Origin: Polyangium spumosum
GTDB lineage: Bacteria > Myxococcota_A > Polyangia > Polyangiales > Polyangiaceae
Direction of reading: 5' to 3'
DNA length: 64,000 bases
Assembly (NCBI RefSeq): GCF_009649845.1
Contig: NZ_WJIE01000006.1
Coordinates: forward strand, 620,001-684,000
Below, piece by piece: positions 9,659-16,453 of the stretch; the first letter of the stretch is position 1; each line of letters starts with the position of its first letter. The position numbers and the translations under genes are program-made. A model generated the notes under the pieces. That model made no database searches, was not told where the DNA came from, and saw only the letters and a program-made list of their open reading frames with translations.

Positions 9659-10768
9659 TCAGCCCGTCCCCTCGTCCGCAGCGACGAGCCCATCGTAAAA
9701 CTCGGCCACGATCGACGCGAGCCACGCCTGCGCCGCCGGCGTCCCCAGCGTCGAGAGGAGCGCGGGGAACGTCGCGTCCGCGAGCTTCTCGACGAGCTCG
9801 CGCGGGGGTTTGTCCGGGAGCCCGAGCGACGCGAGCACCTCGGAGACCGGCTTCTCTTCGTTTTCCTTCACCCACGCGAGCACGAACGCCCGCCGCCGCG
9901 CCGCGAGCGTCGCGTGGGCCGCGAGGTGCGCCGCCACGTCGACGCCGATCCGTGCGCCTTGCGTCGTCGCGTCGACGTCGAGCATCACCTCGGCGAAGCG
10001 TTGCTCGAGGAGGAACTCGGCCAGCCTCTGCCGCAGCGCGACGAAGGGCGGCTCGCTGCCGCGCGCGAGGATCGACTCCGCGGCGTTCTTCACGGCCTTG
10101 CCCGAGAAGCCCAGCAGAAACTTCCGGATTTCCGGATCGAGCCGCTTCTCGAAATCTACGCGCAGCCCGTCGATCGCCTTGCCCACGCCGCCGAGCCCGA
10201 ACGGCCCGAGCTTCTTCATCAGCGAGGGCAGCCCCCACTCGGCGACGAACGGGTTCACGCGCTCGGAGAACTGCTTCAGCGCGTCGGCCATCACCTCGCG
10301 CATGACCTCGCGCGCCGCCTCGCTCTCGGCGATCTCGCGCACGAGCTTCGGCGGCAGGACGTCGGGGCGCGCGAAGAGCGCGGCGAGCTCGCGCCTCGCG
10401 TGCTCCGGTACGAACGAGCCGATCGTCGCGTCCTCCTTCACCAGGACCGCGTGCACCTCGCGCGCGAGCCGCTCGATCGCGGGGCGCAGCTTGGTGTCGA
10501 CCGTCTGCTTGGTGATCGCCGCGTCGAGGGCGGAGACGAGCGAGCTCGGCTCGACGACGCGACCGAGCGGCGCGAACCGGAGCTCGTCGAGCACGTCGGC
10601 CACGGTCTTCTGCCACTCGGCGCGCGCCGCGGGCGAGGAGAGCCGCGCTCGCAGGAAGGCGATGTGCCGCGTCTTGAGGTCTTCGAGCGCGGCGCGGGTC
10701 GTCTGCACGGATCGTTCGTTCACCTTTCGAGCGTAACCCGGGTGTCGAGGTTCGTCAGGACTTGTCAC
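9659..10768 (-). CDS. Conserved hypothetical protein, alpha-helical
   Basis: 369 aa. I do not recognise a named family. The sequence is soluble, strongly helical and rich in Ala, Glu, Arg and Leu, with no signal peptide, membrane segment or catalytic motif that I can name. Repeated helical blocks (for example EIAESEAAREVMREVMADAL and RQRLAEFLLEQRFAEVMLDV) suggest a helical bundle or scaffold. GTG 10768 is used; another GTG about 42 nt inside the gene is in frame. It is convergent with the surface-protein gene and divergent (144 nt) from the GT2 gene. Confidence 0.65.
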   Translation of the reverse strand: MTSPDEPRHPGYARKVNERSVQTTRAALEDLKTRHIAFLRARLSSPAARAEWQKTVADVLDELRFAPLGRVVEPSSLVSALDAAITKQTVDTKLRPAIERLAREVHAVLVKEDATIGSFVPEHARRELAALFARPDVLPPKLVREIAESEAAREVMREVMADALKQFSERVNPFVAEWGLPSLMKKLGPFGLGGVGKAIDGLRVDFEKRLDPEIRKFLLGFSGKAVKNAAESILARGSEPPFVALRQRLAEFLLEQRFAEVMLDVDATTQGARIGVDVAAHLAAHATLAARRRAFVLAWVKENEEKPVSEVLASLGLPDKPPRELVEKLADATFPALLSTLGTPAAQAWLASIVAEFYDGLVAADEGTG

Positions 10769-10912
10769 GGCCGGCCGGGCCCTCGCGGCGCGCCGTGACG
10801 AACGGAGACAAACGGAGACAACGTTTTACAAGTCCATGACAACTATGACGGCCGGGCTCTGGTACTCCCTCGTCGTTCTGCTGTTTTTTTGCGCCCGAGG
10901 GAGGCGCGCACG

Positions 10913-12448
10913 ATGCTCCACACGATGCTCGTCGTCCTGTACTTCGCCGTCCTCCTCGCTCTCAGCTCCTACGGCCTGCACCGGCTGCACCTCGTGTTCC
11001 TGTGCTTGCGGCATCGCCGCGAGATCGAGCGCGCGAAGCAGATGCCCGAGGTGGCCGAAGAAGACCTGCCGCGCGTGACGATCCAGCTCCCGCTCTTCAA
11101 CGAGTCCACCGTGGCCGCGCGCCTGCTCGACTCGACCGCGCGTATGGATTACCCGGCGGACAAGCTGGAGATCCAGGTGCTCGACGACTCGACCGACGAG
11201 ACGCAGGCGCTCGTCCGCGCGCACGTCGACCGCCTGCGCGAGCGCGGCGTCGACGCCGTGTACCTGCACCGGACGAACCGCGTCGGCTACAAGGCGGGCG
11301 CGCTCGACGAGGGCCTCAAGGTCGCCAAGGGTGACCTCATCGCCATCTTCGACGCGGACTTCATCCCGCAGCCCTCGTTCGTCCGCAGCATCGTGGGTCA
11401 CTTCCAGGACCCGAAGATCGGCATGGTGCAGACCCGCTGGGGCCACCTGAACCGCGACCACTCGGTGCTCACGAAGGTGCAGGCGCTCATGCTCGACGGC
11501 CACCACCTCGTCGAGAACCGCGCGCGGTACGGCGCCGACCTGCTCTTCAACTTCTCCGGCACCGGCGGCATGTGGCGCAAGAACGCGATCCACGAGGCCG
11601 GCGGCTGGCAGCACGACACGCTCACCGAGGACCTCGACCTCTCGTACCGCGCGCAGCTCGCGGGCTGGAAGTTCGTCTACCGCGAGGACGTGGTCTCGCC
11701 GTCGGAGCTGCCCGAGGACGTCTCGGCGCTCCGCGCGCAGCAGTACCGCTGGGCCAAGGGCACGGTGCAGACGGCCCGCAAGCTCCTCAAGCGCGTGCTC
11801 TCGTCGGACATCAGCTTCTCGCAGCGCCTCGAGGCGTTTTTCCACCTCACGCCGCACTTCGCGTATCCGCTGCTCGTGACCCTGAGCGTCCTGCTCCTGC
11901 CCGCGCTCGTGCTCATGCCGGCCACGGACACGCTCACGATGCTCATCGTCGACCTGCCGCTCTGCGTGGCCACGACGGGCTCGCTCGCGGCCTTCTACAT
12001 GCTCGCCGAGGCGGCCCAGGGCCGGAGCCGCCTCAACGCGCTCACGCGCCTGCCGATGCTCATCGCCCTCGGCACGGGCCTCGCGCCGCACCTTTCGAAG
12101 GCGGTCTTCGAGGGCCTGCGCCACATGGCCGGTGAGTTCGTCCGGACGCCCAAGCAGGGCGTCAACAAGGGCCGTTACCGCGCCCGCGCCGACCTGCCGC
12201 TGCTCGAGACGGGCCTCTGCCTGCTCTCCTTCGGCGCGACGGTCGCCTCGATCCAGACGGGCCACTACTTCGCCACGCCCTTCGCGGCGCTCTTCACGAT
12301 CGGCTACGGCTACGTGGCCATGCTCGTGGCGCACGAGCAGGCGACGCGCCGCCGTGAGGCCGCGCCCTCGCTCCTCGCCGCGTCGAGCGAGCGCCCCAGC
12401 GAGCCCACGGCCGCCGCCGAGCAGCCCGTCGGCAAGCTCGCCGCCTGA
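10913..12448 (+). CDS. Cellulose-synthase-like family 2 glycosyltransferase
   Basis: 511 aa membrane enzyme. An N-terminal membrane helix (residues 5-30) precedes a GT2 domain with all processive-synthase motifs: LPLFNE (59-64), DDS (91-93), DAD (147-149), TED (238-240) and QQYRW (276-280, the QxxRW motif). Three to four C-terminal membrane segments follow. The overall form resembles CSLA-type mannan/glucomannan synthases more than BcsA, and no PilZ domain is present. It probably polymerises a beta-linked polysaccharide across the inner membrane; the sugar is unknown. ATG 10913 is chosen because AGGGAGG lies about 8 nt upstream; a TTG at 10889 is in frame but less likely. No export or deacetylase genes are adjacent. 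Confidence 0.87.
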   Translation: MLHTMLVVLYFAVLLALSSYGLHRLHLVFLCLRHRREIERAKQMPEVAEEDLPRVTIQLPLFNESTVAARLLDSTARMDYPADKLEIQVLDDSTDETQALVRAHVDRLRERGVDAVYLHRTNRVGYKAGALDEGLKVAKGDLIAIFDADFIPQPSFVRSIVGHFQDPKIGMVQTRWGHLNRDHSVLTKVQALMLDGHHLVENRARYGADLLFNFSGTGGMWRKNAIHEAGGWQHDTLTEDLDLSYRAQLAGWKFVYREDVVSPSELPEDVSALRAQQYRWAKGTVQTARKLLKRVLSSDISFSQRLEAFFHLTPHFAYPLLVTLSVLLLPALVLMPATDTLTMLIVDLPLCVATTGSLAAFYMLAEAAQGRSRLNALTRLPMLIALGTGLAPHLSKAVFEGLRHMAGEFVRTPKQGVNKGRYRARADLPLLETGLCLLSFGATVASIQTGHYFATPFAALFTIGYGYVAMLVAHEQATRRREAAPSLLAASSERPSEPTAAAEQPVGKLAA

Positions 12449-12566
12449 TCCTCCCGCCTCCCGCGTCGCCCTGACGCCCCGTCACCCCACGATCTCGATC
12501 AACTCCCCCCTGGATATTCCCGGCCCGGGCTCTTATCCTCGGCGTCGTACAGGCGGGACTTCGTCT

Positions 12567-12893
12567 ATGACCAAGGCCGAAATCGTACAAGCCGTCTATG
12601 GCCGGCTCGGGGGGTTCTCGAAGAAGGAGTCTGCGGACCTCGTCGATCTCGTCTTCGAGACGATGAAGGAGACCCTCGGCCGCGGCGAGAAGATCAAGAT
12701 CTCGGGCTTCGGCAATTTCGTCCTGCGCGACAAACGTCAGCGTCAGGGCCGGAATCCGCAGACGGGCGATCCGATCGTGATCACCGAGCGCCGCGTCCTC
12801 TCCTTCAAGGCGAGCCAGATCCTGAAGCACGCGCTCAACCAGCGCGCCTCCGGGAGCAACGGCGCCGCGGCGTCCGCCGTCGCGGAGGAGTGA
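12567..12893 (+). CDS. ihfA: Integration host factor alpha subunit (HU/IHF family)
   Basis: 108 aa. MTKAEIVQAVYGRLGGFSKKESADLVDLV and KISGFGNFVLRDKRQRQGRNPQTGDPI are classical IHF-alpha signatures; the Pro in GRNPQTG is the residue that intercalates into bent DNA. The length is slightly above the family norm because of an Ala/Ser-rich tail of about 12 residues. It overlaps the downstream merR gene by 4 bp (GTGA). In many proteobacteria ihfA follows pheS-pheT; here the gene upstream is a glycosyltransferase, so that linkage is lost. Confidence 0.93.
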   Translation: MTKAEIVQAVYGRLGGFSKKESADLVDLVFETMKETLGRGEKIKISGFGNFVLRDKRQRQGRNPQTGDPIVITERRVLSFKASQILKHALNQRASGSNGAAASAVAEE

Positions 12894-13288
12894 GCGGCTT
12901 GTCCGGGCGTCGAGAGCTTCCCGCGAAGCTCTACTACCGCATCGGAGAGGTCGCCGGGATCGTCGGCGTCGAGACGCACGTGCTCCGTTACTGGGAGAGC
13001 GAGTTCCGCTCCATCCGGCCGCAGAAGTCCGCCAAAGGGCAACGCGTCTACTCGCGTCGCGACGTGGAGACGTTGCTCAAGGTGAAGGACCTGCTCTACG
13101 CGCACCGCTTCACGATCGCGGGCGCGCGCCGCAAGCTGCGCGAGGGCGGCATCGAGCCGCCCGGCGAGGACGATCCGAGCGTGGAGCAGGCGCGCAGGAT
13201 GCGCGAGGCGCTGCTCGACATCCGAAGCGAGCTCGTCGCGATGATGCGTGAGCTCGACGAGCCCAAGGCCGCGGCGAAGAAGAGCTAG
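12890..13288 (+). CDS. MerR-family transcriptional regulator
   Basis: 132 aa. A winged helix-turn-helix at residues 14-80 (YRIGEVAGIVGVETHVLRYWESEF, then RRDVETLLKVKDLLY) is followed by a charged helix that probably dimerises. There is no C-terminal effector domain or metal-binding cysteine. This short MerR type is the one commonly coupled to ihfA; here the GTG start lies within the GTGA overlap, so the two are co-translated. Target genes are unknown. Confidence 0.85.
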   Translation: MSGLSGRRELPAKLYYRIGEVAGIVGVETHVLRYWESEFRSIRPQKSAKGQRVYSRRDVETLLKVKDLLYAHRFTIAGARRKLREGGIEPPGEDDPSVEQARRMREALLDIRSELVAMMRELDEPKAAAKKS

Positions 13289-13299
13289 CGCGGAGCGTG

Positions 13300-13956
13300 A
13301 TGACCGAGCGGCGCGAGGAGGCGCTCTCCGGCGGGGCCGTCGTGCGCTTCGACGTGCCCGCGGGCGCGGCGGAGGAGCGAGCCGAGGCGCTGCCGCGGAT
13401 CGAGGTGTCGAGCCTGAAAGGCGCGCGCGTGAGCCTGCGGCGTGGCTTCGTGGACGAGGTGGGCCTGCGGCTTCGCGTGGCGTGCGTGGAGGCGCCGTCG
13501 GATCGGTTCGCGCCGGGCCTCGAGGAGGTCGTGTTCGGCATGGCGACGCACCTCGCGCGCGGCGCGGCCTCGGAGGGCGTGGCGCTCGAGCGCTGGGACG
13601 CCGAGGGCATCACGCGGCACGACGGTCGCTTCGAGCAAGCGCTCACGGGCCGAGGCGCGCGTGGCGACGCTCCCGTCACGTTTCGAGGCCGGCACGTGCT
13701 CGGCTTCGAGGGCGCGGCGCGCGAGGCGGTCTTGTGTACGTTCGTCTGCGAGGAGCCACGAACGGGCGAGCGTTGCGGCGAGCTCGTGGCGAAGGCGGAG
13801 CTCGGCTCGCTCGTGCCGCCTCCGCCGCCGAGCTTGCTCGTGCGTTCGATCTTGATGGCTGCCGAGCGGCCGCGTGACGCGGCCTTGCTCGGCGCGGGGA
13901 TCGGGGTGCTCTTCGTCGTGGTGCTGCTCGCGCGAAGGCCGCGACCTTCGCCCTGA
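13300..13956 (+). CDS. Hypothetical protein with C-terminal membrane anchor
   Basis: 218 aa, family not recognised. The first 190 residues look cytoplasmic (alternating beta strands, two CxxC-like Cys pairs near FVCEEPRTGERCGEL). A Pro run (VPPPPPSLLV) precedes a single membrane helix (LLGAGIGVLFVVVLLA) and a short RRPRPSP tail, i.e. a tail-anchored arrangement. ATG 13300 has GGAG 4 nt upstream; a GTG sits one codon earlier. It starts 11 nt after merR and probably belongs to the ihfA operon. It converges with ssb, with stop codons 2 nt apart. Confidence 0.6.
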   Translation: MTERREEALSGGAVVRFDVPAGAAEERAEALPRIEVSSLKGARVSLRRGFVDEVGLRLRVACVEAPSDRFAPGLEEVVFGMATHLARGAASEGVALERWDAEGITRHDGRFEQALTGRGARGDAPVTFRGRHVLGFEGAAREAVLCTFVCEEPRTGERCGELVAKAELGSLVPPPPPSLLVRSILMAAERPRDAALLGAGIGVLFVVVLLARRPRPSP

Positions 13957-13958
13957 GC

Positions 13959-14579
13959 TCAGAACGGGATGTCGTCGCCGCCGTCGTAGCCGAAGTCGTC
14001 CGGCGGAGGTCCGGGATCCGGCGCAGGCCGGCCACCGCCGCCACCACCACCGCCGCCACGTGGAGCGCCGCCGCCACCACCGCCGCCGCCGCGCGGGGCG
14101 CCGCCGCCGTAGCCGCCACCGCCGCCGCCGCCACGTGGAGCGCCGCCGCCGCCGCCGAAGTCGCCGTAATCGCCGCCGCCGCCGCGCGCGGGCGGGCCGC
14201 CGAAGTCGGCGGGCGGGCCCGTGTCGTCGCCTGCGGGCGCGCCGCGACCGCGGCCGGCGAGGATCACGTTGTTCGCGATGACCTCGGTCTTGTAGCGCTT
14301 GTTGCCGTCGCGATCGTCGTAGCTCGACGTGCGGAGCGAGCCCTCGACGAACAAGGACGAGCCTTTGCCGAGGATCTTCGCGAGCGCCTCGCCGCGCTTG
14401 CCCCACACGACGACGTTGTGCCAGTCGGTGCGCTCGCGGCGGACCTTGTCCTTGTCGAGGTAACTCTCGGTCGTGGCGAGGCGGAGGTTGAGCACGGCCT
14501 GGCCACCCTGGGTGAACCGGAGCTCGGGATCCGCGCCCAGATTTCCGAGCAACATGACGCGATTGAAGCCTTCCGCCAT
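13959..14579 (-). CDS. ssb: Single-stranded DNA-binding protein with very Gly-rich linker
   Basis: 206 aa. Residues 1-108 form the SSB OB-fold ([45 protein letters not shown]). Residues 115-190 are almost only Gly with Pro, Arg, Ala and Tyr. The end, DDIPF, is the acidic tip that recruits replication and repair proteins. The linker is encoded by near-perfect triplet tracts (see the repeat entry), so its length may vary among strains. It is monocistronic here, 87 nt downstream of mgtE on the same strand, and not next to rpsF/rpsR. Confidence 0.93.
   Translation of the reverse strand: MAEGFNRVMLLGNLGADPELRFTQGGQAVLNLRLATTESYLDKDKVRRERTDWHNVVVWGKRGEALAKILGKGSSLFVEGSLRTSSYDDRDGNKRYKTEVIANNVILAGRGRGAPAGDDTGPPADFGGPPARGGGGDYGDFGGGGGAPRGGGGGGGYGGGAPRGGGGGGGGAPRGGGGGGGGGRPAPDPGPPPDDFGYDGGDDIPF
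14020..14215. repeat. GCC/GGC-type triplet-rich low-complexity tract inside ssb
   Basis: About 190 bases of imperfect CCG/CCA/CCT triplets with three copies of a CCACGTGGAGCGCCGCCGCC-like unit (near 14058, 14093 in altered form, and 14131). They encode poly-Gly blocks separated by APRGG. Slippage or unequal exchange would stay in frame and change only linker length. Confidence 0.7.
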
Positions 14580-14666
14580 CGACTTGTCCTTCCTGTCGTC
14601 TGCATGTCCCCTGTTCGCGGCGACGCGTCAAGGGCGAGGGTTTTTCGTCGCGCTCGTCCGCCTGCC

Positions 14667-16055
14667 CTAGTGCGAGCCTGTCGCGGCTTTCGCGATCACC
14701 TCGGCGAGCAGGAGCTTCGCGACATTCAGGTAAATCAAGATCCCGAGCACGTCGATCAGGGTCGCGATGAAGGGCGTCGAGCTCGTCGCCGGGTCGAGGC
14801 CGAGCTTGCGCAAGAGCAGCGGCAGCATCGATCCCACCGTGCAGCCCATGATCACGATGAAGAGCAAGGTGAAGCCGACGGTGAACATCAGCGGCAGACC
14901 GTCGCCCCACAGGTAGATACGCGTCATGCCGATGATCGCGAGCATCAGGCCGAGCACGAGCCCCTGGCCCGCCTCGCGCACGAAGACGCGCTTCCAGTCC
15001 ATCGGCTTGACGTCGCCCACGGCGAGGCCGCGGATGATGAGCGACGACGACTGCGAGCCCGTGTTGCCGCCCGTCGAGATCAGCATCGGCACGTAGTAGG
15101 CGAGCTTCGAGACCGCCTCGATGATGGCGTCGTAGTGGCGCATGACGGTGCCCGTGATGAACTCGCTCACGAGCAGCGCGGCGAGCCAGGGCGCGCGCTT
15201 CTGGATGAAGGTCCAGAAGCTCGTCTGGAAGTAGCCCTCCTCGATCGGCTCGACGGCCGCGAGGCGCTGCATGTCCTCGGTCTGCTCCTCGGTGAGCACG
15301 TCCATCACGTCGTCGACCGTGATCACGCCGAGCAGCTTTCGATCCGGGCCGACCACGGGCATCGCGGCGAAGTCGTACTTCGCCATCTTCCGCGCGACCT
15401 CCTCCTGATCGGTCTCGGGGCTCAGCGCGAAGATGTTCTCCGTCATCACGTCGGTGATCCGATCCGTCGACGTGGCGAGCAGGAGATCACGCAAGGACAC
15501 GATGCCGAGCAGGCGCTCGTCGTCCGAGAGGACGTAGACGTAATAGATCGTCTCCGCGTCGCCGGAGGCCTCGCGGATGCGCTCGATCGCCTCGGCGACC
15601 GTGATCGAGGGCGGCACCGAGACGTAGTCGGTGGTCATCAGGCCGCCGGCGCTGTCCTCGGGCCATTTCGCGAGCTCCTCGACCTCGGCGGCGGCCTCGG
15701 GGTCGAACTTCTCGACCCTCTCGAGCAGCTTGTCGCCGACCTCCTCGGGCAGGTTCTCGATGAGGTCGGTCCGCTCGTCGGCGGACATCTCGGAGACGAT
15801 CGGCGCGGCGTCCTCGACGCCGAGCTCTTCGACGAGCGCCTCCTGCCGATCCTCGTCGAGACGCTCGAAGATCGGCGCGGCCTCCTCGGGCTTGAGCGTC
15901 TTCAGGATGAGGGCCGCCTCGTGCTCCTCGAGCATGCCGATGAGGTCGGCGAGGTCCTCGTCGTGGATCTCCTCGAGCAAGGCGCCGATCTGCGCGGGAT
16001 CTTCGGCGAGGAGCTCTCGCACCTCGGGCAGCATCGCGACGGCGACTCGCATCAT
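14667..16055 (-). CDS. mgtE: Magnesium transporter MgtE
   Basis: About 462 aa, the usual size. An acidic N-domain of about 130 residues (ALLEEIHDEDLADLIGMLEEHE) is followed by paired CBS domains (TDYVSVPPSITVAEAIERI and LLGVITVDDVMDVL), a plug helix and five membrane segments with the selectivity-loop region LISTGGNTGSQSSSLIIRGLA. The N-domain and CBS pair act as an intracellular Mg2+ sensor that closes the channel. Start: two adjacent ATGs (16055 and 16052); the frame is open further upstream but encodes Arg/Gly/Pro-rich nonsense, so that is excluded. No strong ribosome site is seen. Divergent from the VWA lipoprotein gene across 398 nt. Confidence 0.92.
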   Translation of the reverse strand: MMRVAVAMLPEVRELLAEDPAQIGALLEEIHDEDLADLIGMLEEHEAALILKTLKPEEAAPIFERLDEDRQEALVEELGVEDAAPIVSEMSADERTDLIENLPEEVGDKLLERVEKFDPEAAAEVEELAKWPEDSAGGLMTTDYVSVPPSITVAEAIERIREASGDAETIYYVYVLSDDERLLGIVSLRDLLLATSTDRITDVMTENIFALSPETDQEEVARKMAKYDFAAMPVVGPDRKLLGVITVDDVMDVLTEEQTEDMQRLAAVEPIEEGYFQTSFWTFIQKRAPWLAALLVSEFITGTVMRHYDAIIEAVSKLAYYVPMLISTGGNTGSQSSSLIIRGLAVGDVKPMDWKRVFVREAGQGLVLGLMLAIIGMTRIYLWGDGLPLMFTVGFTLLFIVIMGCTVGSMLPLLLRKLGLDPATSSTPFIATLIDVLGILIYLNVAKLLLAEVIAKAATGSH

Positions 16056-16179
16056 CGCGCGCCAATCAGCCAGAGGAGCCGCGCGCCCGCAAGCAGGATC
16101 GCGGGGGCACCCCGAGCTCCCCCGGCCGCCGCCGCGTCCCCGCCCAGGGGCCCTCCGCCGGATCGGCCCGCTTGTTGTC

Positions 16180-16206
16180 CATGGTGCCAACCGAGTTGGC
16201 ACCATG
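16180..16206. promoter_or_regulatory. Perfect palindrome, 11-bp arms: candidate operator or RNA hairpin
   Basis: CATGGTGCCAA (16180-16190) and TTGGCACCATG (16196-16206) are exact reverse complements around CCGAG. It lies 125 nt upstream of mgtE and about 36 nt upstream of the sigma-54-like site. A dimeric regulator site or a stem-loop in the mgtE leader are both possible; no T tract follows on either strand. Confidence 0.55.
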
Positions 16207-16241
16207 CCTTCATGAAACTCCACGAAGGTCCACGTTTGCAG

Positions 16242-16258
16242 TCGGCACGACTTTTGCT
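16242..16258 (+). promoter_or_regulatory. Candidate sigma-54 promoter upstream of VWA lipoprotein gene
   Basis: CGGCACG-ACTT-TTGCT: GG 16244-16245 and GC 16256-16257, exact 10-nt spacing, and agreement with TGGCACG-N4-TTGCW except the first base. It would start transcription near 16269, leaving a leader of about 185 nt. Found by eye only. Confidence 0.5.
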
Positions 16259-16320
16259 TTGTCCCCTCCTTTGATCGCGGGCTTTCCTGCAAATGGGCTG
16301 TTCCCAGGCCGGATCTCGAA

Positions 16321-16350
16321 TTGACAGCCTTCCCGGGAGGTCCCTAGCAT
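16321..16350 (+). promoter_or_regulatory. Candidate sigma-70-type promoter upstream of VWA lipoprotein gene
   Basis: A full TTGACA (16321-16326), an 18-nt spacer and TAGCAT (16345-16350), about 104 nt upstream of the ATG. The -35 box is perfect and the -10 matches four of six bases of TATAAT. Confidence 0.5.
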
Positions 16351-16453
16351 CGAGGCCATCGATCACGGGCGGGCCCGGCAGTGTGGGTCCCGTTCGTCGC
16401 GGCAACTCCGTTTCTGGGACGAGCCCAGCGTAAGGTCGGCTAAGGAGCTCAGC

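Larger units (their letters stand above)
16056..16453. other. 398-nt divergent intergenic region between mgtE and VWA lipoprotein gene
   Basis: No gene is seen here. It contains a long perfect palindrome (16180-16206), a sigma-54-like site (16242-16258), a sigma-70-like site (16321-16350) and a good ribosome site (AAGGAG, 16441-16446) for the rightward gene. The mgtE side (16070-16160) is C/G-rich without a clear promoter. It is one of two gaps over 300 nt in the window. Confidence 0.8.

Noticed and set aside
12890-13300. Possible tRNA near ihfA-merR
   Set aside because: The 11-nt gap after merR leaves no room, and no cloverleaf is visible nearby.
14020-14215. Triplet-rich tract considered as a CRISPR array or satellite
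   Set aside because: No spacer pattern; it is in frame with ssb and encodes its Gly-rich linker.
16196-16212. TGGCAC in the right arm of the palindrome as a sigma-54 -24 element
   Set aside because: The required GC at the -12 position is absent; the better site is at 16242-16258.
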